NCBI RefSeq assembly: GCF_023091745.1
Contig: NW_026292709.1
Coordinates: 433,153-497,152, forward strand
DNA from: Budorcas taxicolor
Taxonomy: Eukaryota > Chordata > Mammalia > Artiodactyla > Bovidae
Length of the DNA: 64,000 bases
Direction: 5' to 3'
The stretch's first letter is position 1; each line of letters begins with the position of its first letter. Under the pieces are notes generated by a model, which saw only the letters and a program-made list of their open reading frames with translations, made no database searches and was not told the DNA's origin. A program made the position numbers and the translations under genes. Below are positions 11,096-23,740 of this stretch, piece by piece.

Positions 11096-12500
11096 AGGTG
11101 CAAAGGCAAGGCAGGAGTGGAGCTGAGGCCAGGAAGGCGCCAGGAGCGTCTGCCTGTCTGGCGCAGCCTGCTCCTTCCCGGGCAGGAAGCCTAGCAGCGA
11201 GGCAAGTCTGGGCGAGGCTCGCCCAGGGCAGAGCAGCCTCACGCCAGCAACTCTGCCAGATCGGGCCTCTGAGCAGAGCTGGAGCTCTGCCGTACTGGAG
11301 GCTCACTGGGCTCCGCCCAAGGAGTGATTGCAGACGCACGCAGCTGGGCTGCCTCCTCTTCTCCCGAGGAGGCTGGCTTCCCGCGTGCTGTGCACCAGGC
11401 TTCCAGGCGGGGGCGCCCCGCGCCTCCTACAGGTCTTGGCTCAGGGGCTGCTTCCCTGGAGCTGGGGCTGCCGGCGGGAGCCCAGACACGCAGGGGCAGG
11501 CCCCACAACCTGCACACGTCTCTGCTGGGGAGCAGAGCGCTAGGGACATGACGTCTGTCAGGCACCTTCTGGGCGCCCACGGAGTCAGCCTCCGGGAGTG
11601 TGGGGCTGCAGACCACAGCCAGGGGACCTGGGAGCCTTGTGCTCTCCGTGCGGCGCTGAGTCTGGGCGGCCAAGCAACCGCTGGTGGAGCCCTGCACTTG
11701 CCCTCCCCTGCCCTCTACGAGAGGCCTCACTGCTGGAGGGCTTGGCAGTGTGCAAGCCACCGGCTCCTAAGCCTTCCCCAAGGACGCCCGGGGCCTAGAT
11801 GCAAAGGCAAGGCAGGAGTGGAGCTGAGGCCAGGAAGGCGCCAGTGGCCTCTCCCAGCATCGCACAGCCTGCTCCTTCATGGGCAGCAAGCCTAGCAGCG
11901 AGGCAAGCGTGGGCAAGTCTCGCCCAGGGCAGAGCAGCCTCGCGCAAGGCACTTGACTAGATCTGGCCTCTGAAAAGAGATGGAACTCTGCCGTCCTGGA
12001 GGCACACTCGGCTCGGCCCAAGCAGGGATTGCAGCTGCACGCGACTTGGCTCCCTCGACTCTTCCCAAGGAGGCTCGCTTCCAAGCGGACTGTGCACTTG
12101 GCTTCCAGGCAGGGACGCCCCGCGCCTCCTGCAGGTCTTGGCACAGGGGCTGCTTCCCCTGAGCGGAGGCTGTGGGCGGCAGCCCAGACACGCAGGGGCA
12201 GGGCCCAACCACCTGCACACGTCTCTGCTGGTTGGGAGAGCACTAGGGAAATGACGTCTGTCAGACACCTTCTGGGCGCTCACGGAGTCAGCCTCCGGGT
12301 GTGTGGGGCTGCAGACCACAGCCAGGGGCCCTGGGAAGCCTGGTGCTCTCCGTGCTGTGCTGAGTCTGGGCGCCCAAGCGAGCGCTGGAGGAGCCCTGCA
12401 CTTGCCATTCCCTTCCCTATGACAGAGCTCTCACGGCTGGAGGGCTTGGCAGCGGGCACCCCACCGGCCCCTAAGCCCTCCGCAAGGACGCCTGGGGACT
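11096..12500 (+). repeat. Unit 8: A + B1
   Basis: A 11096-11796 (G at offset 279, CACAACC), B 11797-12500 (B1). Second member of a B1-B1 pair. Confidence 0.95.
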
Positions 12501-13905
12501 AGGTGCAAAGGCAAGGCAGGAGTGGAGCTGAGGCCAGGAAGGCGCCAGGAGCGTCTGCCTGTCTGGCGCAGCCTGCTCCTTCCCGGGCAGGAAGCCTAGC
12601 AGCGAGGCAAGTCTGGGCGAGGCTCGCCCAGGGCAGAGCAGCCTCACGCCAGCAACTCTGCCAGATCGGGCCTCTGAGCAGAGCTGGAGCTCTGCCGTAC
12701 TGGAGGCTCACTGGGCTCCGCCCAAGGAGTGATTGCAGACGCACGCAGCTGGGCTGCCTCCTCTTCTCCCGAGGAGGCTGGCTTCCCGCGTGCTGTGCAC
12801 CAGGCTTCCAGGCGGGGGCGCCCCGCGCCTCCTACAGGTCTTGGCTCAGGGGCTGCTTCCCTGGAGCTGGGGCTGCCGGCGGGAGCCCAGACACGCAGGG
12901 GCAGGCCCCACCACCTGCACACGTCTCTGCTGGGGAGCAGAGCGCTAGGGACATGACGTCTGTCAGGCACCTTCTGGGCGCCCACGGAGTCAGCCTCCGG
13001 GAGTGTGGGGCTGCAGACCACAGCCAGGGGACCTGGGAGCCTTGTGCTCTCCGTGCGGCGCTGAGTCTGGGCGGCCAAGCAACCGCTGGTGGAGCCCTGC
13101 ACTTGCCCTCCCCTGCCCTCTACGAGAGGCCTCACTGCTGGAGGGCTTGGCAGTGTGCAAGCCACCGGCTCCTAAGCCTTCCCCAAGGACGCCCGGGGCC
13201 TAGATGCAAAGGCAAGGCAGGAGTGGAGCTGAGGCCAGGAAGGCGCCAGTGGCCTCTCCCAGCATCGCACAGCCTGCTCCTTCCCGGGCAGCAAGCCTAG
13301 CAGCGAGGCAAGCCTGGGCAAGTCTCGCCCAGGGCAGAGCAGCCTCGCGCAAGGCACTTGACTAGATCCGGCCTCTGAGCAGAGCTGGAGCTCTGCCGTC
13401 CTGGAGGCACACTCGGCTCGGCCCAAGCAGGGATTGCAGCTGCACGCGGCTTGGCTCCCTCGACTCTTCCCAAGGAGGCTCGCTTCCAAGCGGACCGTGC
13501 ACTTGGCTTCCAGGCAGGGACGCCCCGCGCCTCCTGCAGGTCTTGGCACAGGGGCTGCTTCCCCTGAGCGGAGGCTGTGGGCGGCAGCCCAGACACGCAG
13601 GGGCAGGCCCCAACCACCTGCACACGTCTCTGCTGGTGGGGAGAGCACTAGGGAAATGACGTCTGTCAGGCACCTTCTGGGCGCTCACGGAGTCAGCCTC
13701 CGGGTGTGTGGGGCTGCAGACCACAGCCAGGGGCCCTGGGAAGCCTGGTGCTCTCCGTGCTGTGCTGAGTCTGGGCGCCCAAGCGAGCGCTGGAGGAGCC
13801 CTGCACTTGCCATTCCCTTCCCTATGACAGAGCTCTCACGGCTGGAGGGCTTGGCAGCGGGCACCCCACCGGCCCCTAAGCCCTCCGCAAGGACGCCTGG
13901 GGACT
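12501..13905 (+). repeat. Unit 9: A + B3
   Basis: A 12501-13201 (G at offset 279, CACCACC), B 13202-13905 (B3). Matches units 3 and 5 at the diagnostic positions. Confidence 0.95.
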
Positions 13906-15310
13906 AGGTGCAAAGGCAAGGCAGGAGTGGAGCTGAGGCCAGGAAGGCGCCAGGAGCGTCTGCCTGTCTGGCGCAGCCTGCTCCTTCCCGGGCAGGAAGC
14001 CTAGCAGCGAGGCAAGTCTGGGCGAGGCTCGCCCAGGGCAGAGCAGCCTCACGCCAGCAACTCTGCCAGATCGGGCCTCTGAGCAGAGCTGGAGCTCTGC
14101 CGTACTGGAGGCTCACTGGGCTCCGCCCAAGGAGTGATTGCAGACGCACGCAGCTGGGCTGCCTCCTCTTCTCCCGAGGAGGCTCGCTTCCCGTGTGCTG
14201 TGCACCAGGCTTCCAGGCGGGGGCGCCCCGCGCCTCCTACAGGTCTTGGCTCAGGGGCTGCTTCCCTGGAGCTGGGGCTGCCGGCGGGAGCCCAGACACG
14301 CAGGGGCAGGCCCCACCACCTGCACACGTCTCTGCTGGGGAGCAGAGCGCTAGGGACATGACGTCTGTCAGGCACCTTCTGGGCGCCCACGGAGTCAGCC
14401 TCCGGGAGTGTGGGGCTGCAGACCACAGCCAGGGGACCTGGGAGCCTTGTGCTCTCCGTGCGGCGCTGAGTCTGGGCGGCCAAGCAACCGCTGGTGGAGC
14501 CCTGCACTTGCCCTCCCCTGCCCTCTACGAGAGGCCTCACTGCTGGAGGGCTTGGCAGTGTGCAAGCCACCGGCTCCTAAGCCTTCCCCAAGGACGCCCG
14601 GGGCCTAGATGCAAAGCCAAGGCAGGAGTGGAGCTGAGGCCAGGAAGGCGCCAGTGGCCTCTCCCAGCATCGCACAGCCTGCTCCTTCATGGGCAGCAAG
14701 CCTAGCAGCGAGGCAAGCGTGGGCAAGTCTCGCCCAGGGCAGAGCAGCCTCGCGCAAGGCACTTGACTAGATCTGGCCTCTGAACAGAGCTGGAACTCTG
14801 CCGTCCTGGAGGCACACTCGGCTCGGCCCAAGCAGGGATTGCAGCTGCACGCGACTTGGCTCCCTCGACTCTTCCCAAGGAGGCTCGCTTCCAAGCGGAC
14901 TGTGCACTTGGCTTCCAGGCAGGGACGCCCCGCGCCTCCTGCAGGTCTTGGCACAGGGGCTGCTTCCCCTGAGCGGAGGCTGTGGGCGGCAGCCCAGACA
15001 CGCAGGGGCAGGCCCCAACCACCTGCACACGTCTCTGCTGGTGGGGAGAGCACTAGGGAAATGACGTCTGTCAGGCACCTTCTGGGCGCTCACGGAGTCA
15101 GCCTCCGGGTGTGTGGGGCTGCAGACCACAGCCAGGGGCCCTGGGAAGCCTGGTGCTCTCCGTGCTGTGCTGAGTCTGGGCGCCCAAGCGAGCGCTGGAG
15201 GAGCCCTGCACTTGCCATTCCCTTCCCTATGACAGAGCTCTCACGGCTGGAGGGCTTGGCAGCGGGCACCCCACCGGCCCCTAAGCCCTCCGCAAGGACG
15301 CCTGGGGACT
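13906..15310 (+). repeat. Unit 10: A + B2
   Basis: A 13906-14606 has C at offset 279 and a private CpG-to-TpG at 14194 (CCCGTGTGC). B 14607-15310 is B2. Confidence 0.95.
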
Positions 15311-16715
15311 AGGTGCAAAGGCAAGGCAGGAGTGGAGCTGAGGCCAGGAAGGCGCCAGGAGCGTCTGCCTGTCTGGCGCAGCCTGCTCCTTCCCGGGCAG
15401 GAAGCCTAGCAGCGAGGCAAGTCTGGGCGAGGCTCGCCCAGGGCAGAGCAGCCTCACGCCAGCAACTCTGCCAGATCGGGCCTCTGAGCAGAGCTGGAGC
15501 TCTGCCGTACTGGAGGCTCACTGGGCTCCGCCCAAGGAGTGATTGCAGACGCACGCAGCTGGGCTGCCTCCTCTTCTCCCGAGGAGGCTCGCTTCCCGCG
15601 TGCTGTGCACCAGGCTTCCAGGCGGGGGCGCCCCGCGCCTCCTACAGGTCTTGGCTCAGGGGCTGCTTCCCTGGAGCTGGGGCTGCCGGCGGGAGCCCAG
15701 ACACGCAGGGGCAGGCCCCACAACCTGCACACGTCTCTGCTGGGGAGCAGAGCGCTAGGGACATGACGTCTGTCAGGCACCTTCTGGGCGCCCACGGAGT
15801 CAGCCTCCGGGAGTGTGGGGCTGCAGACCACAGCCAGGGGACCTGGGAGCCTTGTGCTCTCCGTGCGGCGCTGAGTCTGGGCGGCCAAGCAACCGCTGGT
15901 GGAGCCCTGCACTTGCCCTCCCCTGCCCTCTACGAGAGGCCTCACTGCTGGAGGGCTTGGCAGTGTGCAAGCCACCGGCTCCTAAGCCTTCCCCAAGGAC
16001 GCCCGGGGCCTAGATGCAAAGGCAAGGCAGGAGTGGAGCTGAGGCCAGGAAGGCGCCAGTGGCCTCTCCCAGCATCGCACAGCCTGCTCCTTCATGGGCA
16101 GCAAGCCTAGCAGCGAGGCAAGCGTGGGCAAGTCTCGCCCAGGGCAGAGCAGCCTCGCGCAAGGCACTTGACTAGATCTGGCCTCTGAAAAGAGATGGAA
16201 CTCTGCCGTCCTGGAGGCACACTCGGCTCGGCCCAAGCAGGGATTGCAGCTGCACGCGACTTGGCTCCCTCGACTCTTCCCAAGGAGGCTCGCTTCCAAG
16301 CGGACTGTGCACTTGGCTTCCAGGCAGGGACGCCCCGCGCCTCCTGCAGGTCTTGGCACAGGGGCTGCTTCCCCTGAGCGGAGGCTGTGGGCGGCAGCCC
16401 AGACACGCAGGGGCAGGGCCCAACCACCTGCACACGTCTCTGCTGGTTGGGAGAGCACTAGGGAAATGACGTCTGTCAGGCACCTTCTGGGCGCTCACGG
16501 AGTCAGCCTCCGGGTGTGTGGGGCTGCAGACCACAGCCAGGGGCCCTGGGAAGCCTGGTGCTCTCCGTGCTGTGCTGAGTCTGGGCGCCCAAGCGAGCGC
16601 TGGAGGAGCCCTGCACTTGCCATTCCCTTCCCTATGACAGAGCTCTCACGGCTGGAGGGCTTGGCAGCGGGCACCCCACCGGCCCCTAAGCCCTCCGCAA
16701 GGACGCCTGGGGACT
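15311..16715 (+). repeat. Unit 11: A + B1
   Basis: A 15311-16011 (C at offset 279, CACAACC), B 16012-16715 (B1 core with GTTGGG, but CAGGCACC at 16477-16484 instead of the CAGACACC usual in B1). Confidence 0.95.
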
Positions 16716-18120
16716 AGGTGCAAAGGCAAGGCAGGAGTGGAGCTGAGGCCAGGAAGGCGCCAGGAGCGTCTGCCTGTCTGGCGCAGCCTGCTCCTTCCCG
16801 GGCAGGAAGCCTAGCAGCGAGGCAAGTCTGGGCGAGGCTCGCCCAGGGCAGAGCAGCCTCACGCCAGCAACTCTGCCAGATCGGGCCTCTGAGCAGAGCT
16901 GGAGCTCTGCCGTACTGGAGGCTCACTGGGCTCCGCCCAAGGAGTGATTGCAGACGCACGCAGCTGGGCTGCCTCCTCTTCTCCCGAGGAGGCTCGCTTC
17001 CCGCGTGCTGTGCACCAGGCTTCCAGGCGGGGGCGCCCCGCGCCTCCTACAGGTCTTGGCTCAGGGGCTGCTTCCCTGGAGCTGGGGCTGCCGGCGGGAG
17101 CCCAGACACGCAGGGGCAGGCCCCACAACCTGCACACGTCTCTGCTGGGGAGCAGAGCGCTAGGGACATGACGTCTGTCAGGCACCTTCTGGGCGCCCAC
17201 GGAGTCAGCCTCCGGGAGTGTGGGGCTGCAGACCACAGCCAGGGGACCTGGGAGCCTTGTGCTCTCCGTGCGGCGCTGAGTCTGGGCGGCCAAGCAACCG
17301 CTGGTGGAGCCCTGCACTTGCCCTCCCCTGCCCTCTACGAGAGGCCTCACTGCTGGAGGGCTTGGCAGTGTGCAAGCCACCGGCTCCTAAGCCTTCCCCA
17401 AGGACGCCCGGGGCCTAGATGCAAAGGCAAGGCAGGAGTGGAGCTGAGGCCAGGAAGGCGCCAGTGGCCTCTCCCAGCATCGCACAGCCTGCTCCTTCAT
17501 GGGCAGCAAGCCTAGCAGCGAGGCAAGCGTGGGCAAGTCTCGCCCAGGGCAGAGCAGCCTCGCGCAAGTCACTTGACTAGATCTGGCCTCTGAAAAGAGA
17601 TGGAACTCTGCCGTCCTGGAGGCACACTCGGCTCGGCCCAAGCAGGGATTGCAGCTGCACGCGACTTGGCTCCCTCGACTCTTCCCAAGGAGGCTCGCTT
17701 CCAAGCGGACTGTGCACTTGGCTTCCAGGCAGGGACGCCCCGCGCCTCCTGCAGGTCTTGGCACAGGGGCTGCTTCCCCTGAGCGGAGGCTGTGGGCAGC
17801 AGCCCAGACACGCAGGGGCAGGGCCCAACCACCTGCACACGTCTCTGCTGGTTGGGAGAGCACTAGGGAAATGACGTCTGTCAGACACCTTCTGGGCGCT
17901 CACGGAGTCAGCCTCCGGGTGTGTGGGGCTGCAGACCACAGCCAGGGGCCCTGGGAAGCCTGGTGCTCTCCGTGCTGTGCTGAGTCTGGGCGCCCAAGCG
18001 AGCGCTGGAGGAGCCCTGCACTTGCCATTCCCTTCCCTATGACAGAGCTCTCACGGCTGGAGGGCTTGGCAGCGGGCACCCCACCGGCCCCTAAGCCCTC
18101 CGCAAGGACGCCTGGGGACT
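16716..18120 (+). repeat. Unit 12: A + B1
   Basis: A 16716-17416 (C at offset 279, CACAACC), B 17417-18120 (B1) with two private changes: G-to-T at 17569 (CAAGTCAC) and CpG-to-CpA at 17798 (GGGCAGCAG). Confidence 0.95.
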
Positions 18121-19525
18121 AGGTGCAAAGGCAAGGCAGGAGTGGAGCTGAGGCCAGGAAGGCGCCAGGAGCGTCTGCCTGTCTGGCGCAGCCTGCTCCT
18201 TCCCGGGCAGGAAGCCTAGCAGCGAGGCAAGTCTGGGCGAGGCTCGCCCAGGGCAGAGCAGCCTCACGCCAGCAACTCTGCCAGATCGGGCCTCTGAGCA
18301 GAGCTGGAGCTCTGCCGTACTGGAGGCTCACTGGGCTCCGCCCAAGGAGTGATTGCAGACGCACGCAGCTGGGCTGCCTCCTCTTCTCCCGAGGAGGCTC
18401 GCTTCCCGCGTGCTGTGCACCAGGCTTCCAGGCGGGGGCGCCCCGCGCCTCCTACAGGTCTTGGCTCAGGGGCTGCTTCCCTGGAGCTGGGGCTGCTGGC
18501 GGGAGCCCAGACACGCAGGGGCAGGCCCCACCACCTGCACACGTCTCTGCTGGGGAGCAGAGCGCTAGGGACATGACGTCTGTCAGGCACCTTCTGGGCG
18601 CCCACGGAGTCAGCCTCCGGGAGTGTGGGGCTGCAGACCACAGCCAGGGGACCTGGGAGCCTTGTGCTCTCCGTGCGGCGCTGAGTCTGGGCGGCCAAGC
18701 AACCGCTGGTGGAGCCCTGCACTTGCCCTCCCCTGCCCTCTACGAGAGGCCTCACTGCTGGAGGGCTTGGCAGTGTGCAAGCCACCGGCTCCTAAGCCTT
18801 CCCCAAGGACGCCCGGGGCCTAGATGCAAAGGCAAGGCAGGAGTGGAGCTGAGGCCAGGAAGGCGCCAGTGGCCTCTCCCAGCATCGCACAGCCTGCTCC
18901 TTCCTGGGCAGCAAGCCTAGCAGCGAGGCAAGCCTGGGCAAGTCTCGCCCAGGGCAGAGCAGCCTCGCGCAAGGCACTTGACTAGATCCGGCCTCTGAGC
19001 AGAGCTGGAGCTCTGCTGTCCTGGAGGCACACTCGGCTCGGCCCAAGCAGGGATTGCAGCTGCACGCGGCTTGGCTCCCTCGACTCTTCCCAAGGAGGCT
19101 CGCTTCCAAGCGGACCGTGCACTTGGCTTCCAGGCAGGGACGCCCCGCGCCTCCTGCAGGTCTTGGCACAGGGGCTGCTTCCCCTGAGCGGAGGCTGTGG
19201 GCGGCAGCCCAGACACGCAGGGGCAGGCCCCAACCACCTGCACACGTCTCTGCTGGTGGGGAGAGCACTAGGGAAATGACGTCTGTCAGGCACCTTCTGG
19301 GCGCTCACGGAGTCAGCCTCCGGGTGTGTGGGGCTGCAGACCACAGCCAGGGGCCCTGGGAAGCCTGGTGCTCTCCGTGCTGTGCTGAGTCTGGGCGCCC
19401 AAGCGAGCGCTGGAGGAGCCCTGCACTTGCCATTCCCTTCCCTATGACAGAGCTCTCACGGCTGGAGGGCTTGGCAGCGGGCACCCCACCGGCCCCTAAG
19501 CCCTCCGCAAGGACGCCTGGGGACT
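18121..19525 (+). repeat. Unit 13: A + B4
   Basis: A 18121-18821 has a private CpG-to-TpG at 18497 (GCTGCTGGC). B 18822-19525 is B4. Starts the second B4-B3-B2 run after a B1. Confidence 0.95.
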
Positions 19526-20930
19526 AGGTGCAAAGGCAAGGCAGGAGTGGAGCTGAGGCCAGGAAGGCGCCAGGAGCGTCTGCCTGTCTGGCGCAGCCTG
19601 CTCCTTCCCGGGCAGGAAGCCTAGCAGCGAGGCAAGTCTGGGCGAGGCTCGCCCAGGGCAGAGCAGCCTCACGCCAGCAACTCTGCCAGATCGGGCCTCT
19701 GAGCAGAGCTGGAGCTCTGCCGTACTGGAGGCTCACTGGGCTCCGCCCAAGGAGTGATTGCAGACGCACGCAGCTGGGCTGCCTCCTCTTCTCCCGAGGA
19801 GGCTGGCTTCCCGCGTGCTGTGCACCAGGCTTCCAGGCGGGGGCGCCCCGCGCCTCCTACAGGTCTTGGCTCAGGGGCTGCTTCCCTGGAGCTGGGGCTG
19901 CCGGCGGGAGCCCAGACACGCAGGGGCAGGCCCCACCACCTGCACACGTCTCTGCTGGGGAGCAGAGCGCTAGGGACATGACGTCTGTCAGGCACCTTCT
20001 GGGCGCCCACGGAGTCAGCCTCCGGGAGTGTGGGGCTGCAGACCACAGCCAGGGGACCTGGGAGCCTTGTGCTCTCCGTGCGGCGCTGAGTCTGGGCGGC
20101 CAAGCAACCGCTGGTGGAGCCCTGCACTTGCCCTCCCCTGCCCTCTACGAGAGGCCTCACTGCTGGAGGGCTTGGCAGTGTGCAAGCCACCGGCTCCTAA
20201 GCCTTCCCCAAGGACGCCCGGGGCCTAGATGCAAAGGCAAGGCAGGAGTGGAGCTGAGGCCAGGAAGGCGCCAGTGGCCTCTCCCAGCATCGCACAGCCT
20301 GCTCCTTCCCGGGCAGCAAGCCTAGCAGCGAGGCAAGCCTGGGCAAGTCTCGCCCAGGGCAGAGCAGCCTCGCGCAAGGCACTTGACTAGATCCGGCCTC
20401 TGAGCAGAGCTGGAGCTCTGCCGTCCTGGAGGCACACTCGGCTCGGCCCAAGCAGGGATTGCAGCTGCACGCGACTTGGCTCCCTCGACTCTTCCCAAGG
20501 AGGCTCGCTTCCAAGCGGACCGTGCACTTGGCTTCCAGGCAGGGACGCCCCGCGCCTCCTGCAGGTCTTGGCACAGGGGCTGCTTCCCCTGAGCGGAGGC
20601 TGTGGGCGGCAGCCCAGACACGCAGGGGCAGGCCCCAACCACCTGCACACGTCTCTGCTGGTGGGGAGAGCACTAGGGAAATGACGTCTGTCAGGCACCT
20701 TCTGGGCGCTCACGGAGTCAGCCTCCGGGTGTGTGGGGCTGCAGACCACAGCCAGGGGCCCTGGGAAGCCTGGTGCTCTCCGTGCTGTGCTGAGTCTGGG
20801 CGCCCAAGCGAGCGCTGGAGGAGCCCTGCACTTGCCATTCCCTTCCCTATGACAGAGCTCTCACGGCTGGAGGGCTTGGCAGCGGGCACCCCACCGGCCC
20901 CTAAGCCCTCCGCAAGGACGCCTGGGGACT
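19526..20930 (+). repeat. Unit 14: A + B3 with B1/B2-like CGACT
   Basis: A 19526-20226 (G at offset 279), B 20227-20930 (B3 core and TTCCCGGGC, but CGCGACTTGG rather than CGCGGCTTGG). Unit 18 shares this combination. Confidence 0.95.
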
Positions 20931-22335
20931 AGGTGCAAAGGCAAGGCAGGAGTGGAGCTGAGGCCAGGAAGGCGCCAGGAGCGTCTGCCTGTCTGGCGCA
21001 GCCTGCTCCTTCCCGGGCAGGAAGCCTAGCAGCGAGGCAAGTCTGGGCGAGGCTCGCCCAGGGCAGAGCAGCCTCACGCCAGCAACTCTGCCAGATCGGG
21101 CCTCTGAGCAGAGCTGGAGCTCTGCCGTACTGGAGGCTCACTGGGCTCCGCCCAAGGAGTGATTGCAGACGCACGCAGCTGGGCTGCCTCCTCTTCTCCC
21201 GAGGAGGCTCGCTTCCCGCGTGCTGTGCACCAGGCTTCCAGGCGGGGGCGCCCCGCGCCTCCTACAGGTCTTGGCTCAGGGGCTGCTTCCCTGGAGCTGG
21301 GGCTGCCGGCGGGAGCCCAGACACGCAGGGGCAGGCCCCACCACCTGCACACGTCTCTGCTGGGGAGCAGAGCGCTAGGGACATGACGTCTGTCAGGCAC
21401 CTTCTGGGCGCCCACGGAGTCAGCCTCCGGGAGTGTGGGGCTGCAGACCACAGCCAGGGGACCTGGGAGCCTTGTGCTCTCCGTGCGGCGCTGAGTCTGG
21501 GCGGCCAAGCAACCGCTGGTGGAGCCCTGCACTTGCCCTCCCCTGCCCTCTACGAGAGGCCTCACTGCTGGAGGGCTTGGCAGTGTGCAAGCCACCGGCT
21601 CCTAAGCCTTCCCCAAGGACGCCCGGGGCCTAGATGCAAAGCCAAGGCAGGAGTGGAGCTGAGGCCAGGAAGGCGCCAGTGGCCTCTCCCAGCATCGCAC
21701 AGCCTGCTCCTTCATGGGCAGCAAGCCTAGCAGCGAGGCAAGCGTGGGCAAGTCTCGCCCAGGGCAGAGCAGCCTCGCGCAAGGCACTTGAATAGATCTG
21801 GCCTCTGAACAGAGCTGGAACTCTGCCGTCCTGGAGGCACACTCGGCTCGGCCCAAGCAGGGATTGCAGCTGCACGCGACTTGGCTCCCTCGACTCTTCC
21901 CAAGGAGGCTCGCTTCCAAGCGGACTGTGCACTTGGCTTCCAGGCAGGGACGCCCCGCGCCTCCTGCAGGTCTTGGCACAGGGGCTGCTTCCCCTGAGCG
22001 GAGGCTGTGGGCGGCAGCCCAGACACGCAGGGGCAGGCCCCAACCACCTGCACACGTCTCTGCTGGTGGGGAGAGCACTAGGGAAATGACGTCTGTCAGG
22101 CACCTTCTGGGCGCTCACGGAGTCAGCCTCCGGGTGTGTGGGGCTGCAGACCACAGCCAGGGGCCCTGGGAAGCCTGGTGCTCTCCGTGCTGTGCTGAGT
22201 CTGGGCGCCCAAGCGAGCGCTGGAGGAGCCCTGCACTTGCCATTCCCTTCCCTATGACAGAGCTCTCACGGCTGGAGGGCTTGGCAGCGGGCACCCCACC
22301 GGCCCCTAAGCCCTCCGCAAGGACGCCTGGGGACT
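20931..22335 (+). repeat. Unit 15: A + B2
   Basis: A 20931-21631 (C at offset 279), B 21632-22335 (B2) with private C-to-A at 21792 (TTGAATAGATC). Confidence 0.95.
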
Positions 22336-23740
22336 AGGTGCAAAGGCAAGGCAGGAGTGGAGCTGAGGCCAGGAAGGCGCCAGGAGCGTCTGCCTGTCTG
22401 GCGCAGCCTGCTCCTTCCCGGGCAGGAAGCCTAGCAGCGAGGCAAGTCTGGGCGAGGCTCGCCCAGGGCAGAGCAGCCTCACGCCAGCAACTCTGCCAGA
22501 TCGGGCCTCTGAGCAGAGCTGGAGCTCTGCCGTACTGGAGGCTCACTGGGCTCCGCCCAAGGAGTGATTGCAGACGCACGCAGCTGGGCTGCCTCCTCTT
22601 CTCCCGAGGAGGCTCGCTTCCCGCGTGCTGTGCACCAGGCTTCCAGGCGGGGGCGCCCCGCGCCTCCTACAGGTCTTGGCTCAGGGGCTGCTTCCCTGGA
22701 GCTGGGGCTGCCGGCGGGAGCCCAGACACGCAGGGGCAGGCCCCACCACCTGCACACGTCTCTGCTGGGGAGCAGAGCGCTAGGGACATGACGTCTGTCA
22801 GGCACCTTCTGGGCGCCCACGGAGTCAGCCTCCGGGAGTGTGGGGCTGCAGACCACAGCCAGGGGACCTGGGAGCCTTGTGCTCTCCGTGCGGCGCTGAG
22901 TCTGGGCGGCCAAGCAACCGCTGGTGGAGCCCTGCACTTGCCCTCCCCTGCCCTCTACGAGAGGCCTCACTGCTGGAGGGCTTGGCAGTGTGCAAGCCAC
23001 CGGCTCCTAAGCCTTCCCCAAGGACGCCCGGGGCCTAGATGCAAAGGCAAGGCAGGAGTGGAGCTGAGGCCAGGAAGGCGCCAGTGGCCTCTCCCAGCAT
23101 CGCACAGCCTGCTCCTACATGGGCAGCAAGCCTAGCAGCGAGGCAAGCGTGGGCAAGTCTCGCCCAGGGCAGAGCAGCCTCGCGCAAGGCACTTGACTAG
23201 ATCTGGCCTCTGAAAAGAGATGGAACTCTGCCGTCCTGGAGGCACACTCGGCTCGGCCCAAGCAGGGATTGCAGCTGCACGCGACTTGGCTCCCTCGACT
23301 CTTCCCAAGGAGGCTCGCTTCCAAGCGGACTGTGCACTTGGCTTCCAGGCAGGGACGCCCCGCGCCTCCTGCAGGTCTTGGCACAGGGGCTGCTTCCCCT
23401 GAGCGGAGGCTGTGGGCGGCAGCCCAGACACGCAGGGGCAGGGCCCAACCACCTGCACACGTCTCTGCTGGTGGGGAGAGCACTAGGGAAATGACGTCTG
23501 TCAGACACCTTCTGGGCGCTCACGGAGTCAGCCTCCGGGTGTGTGGGGCTGCAGACCACAGCCAGGGGCCCTGGGAAGCCTGGTGCTCTCCGTGCTGTGC
23601 TGAGTCTGGGCGCCCAAGCGAGCGCTGGAGGAGCCCTGCACTTGCCATTCCCTTCCCTATGACAGAGCTCTCACGGCTGGAGGGCTTGGCAGCGGGCACC
23701 CCACCGGCCCCTAAGCCCTCCGCAAGGACGCCTGGGGACT
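22336..23740 (+). repeat. Unit 16: A + B1 subtype with CCTACATGGG
   Basis: A 22336-23036 (C at offset 279, CACCACC), B 23037-23740 (B1 core with A at 23117 giving CCTACATGGG, and GTGGGG instead of GTTGGG). Unit 20 carries the same B subtype. Confidence 0.95.
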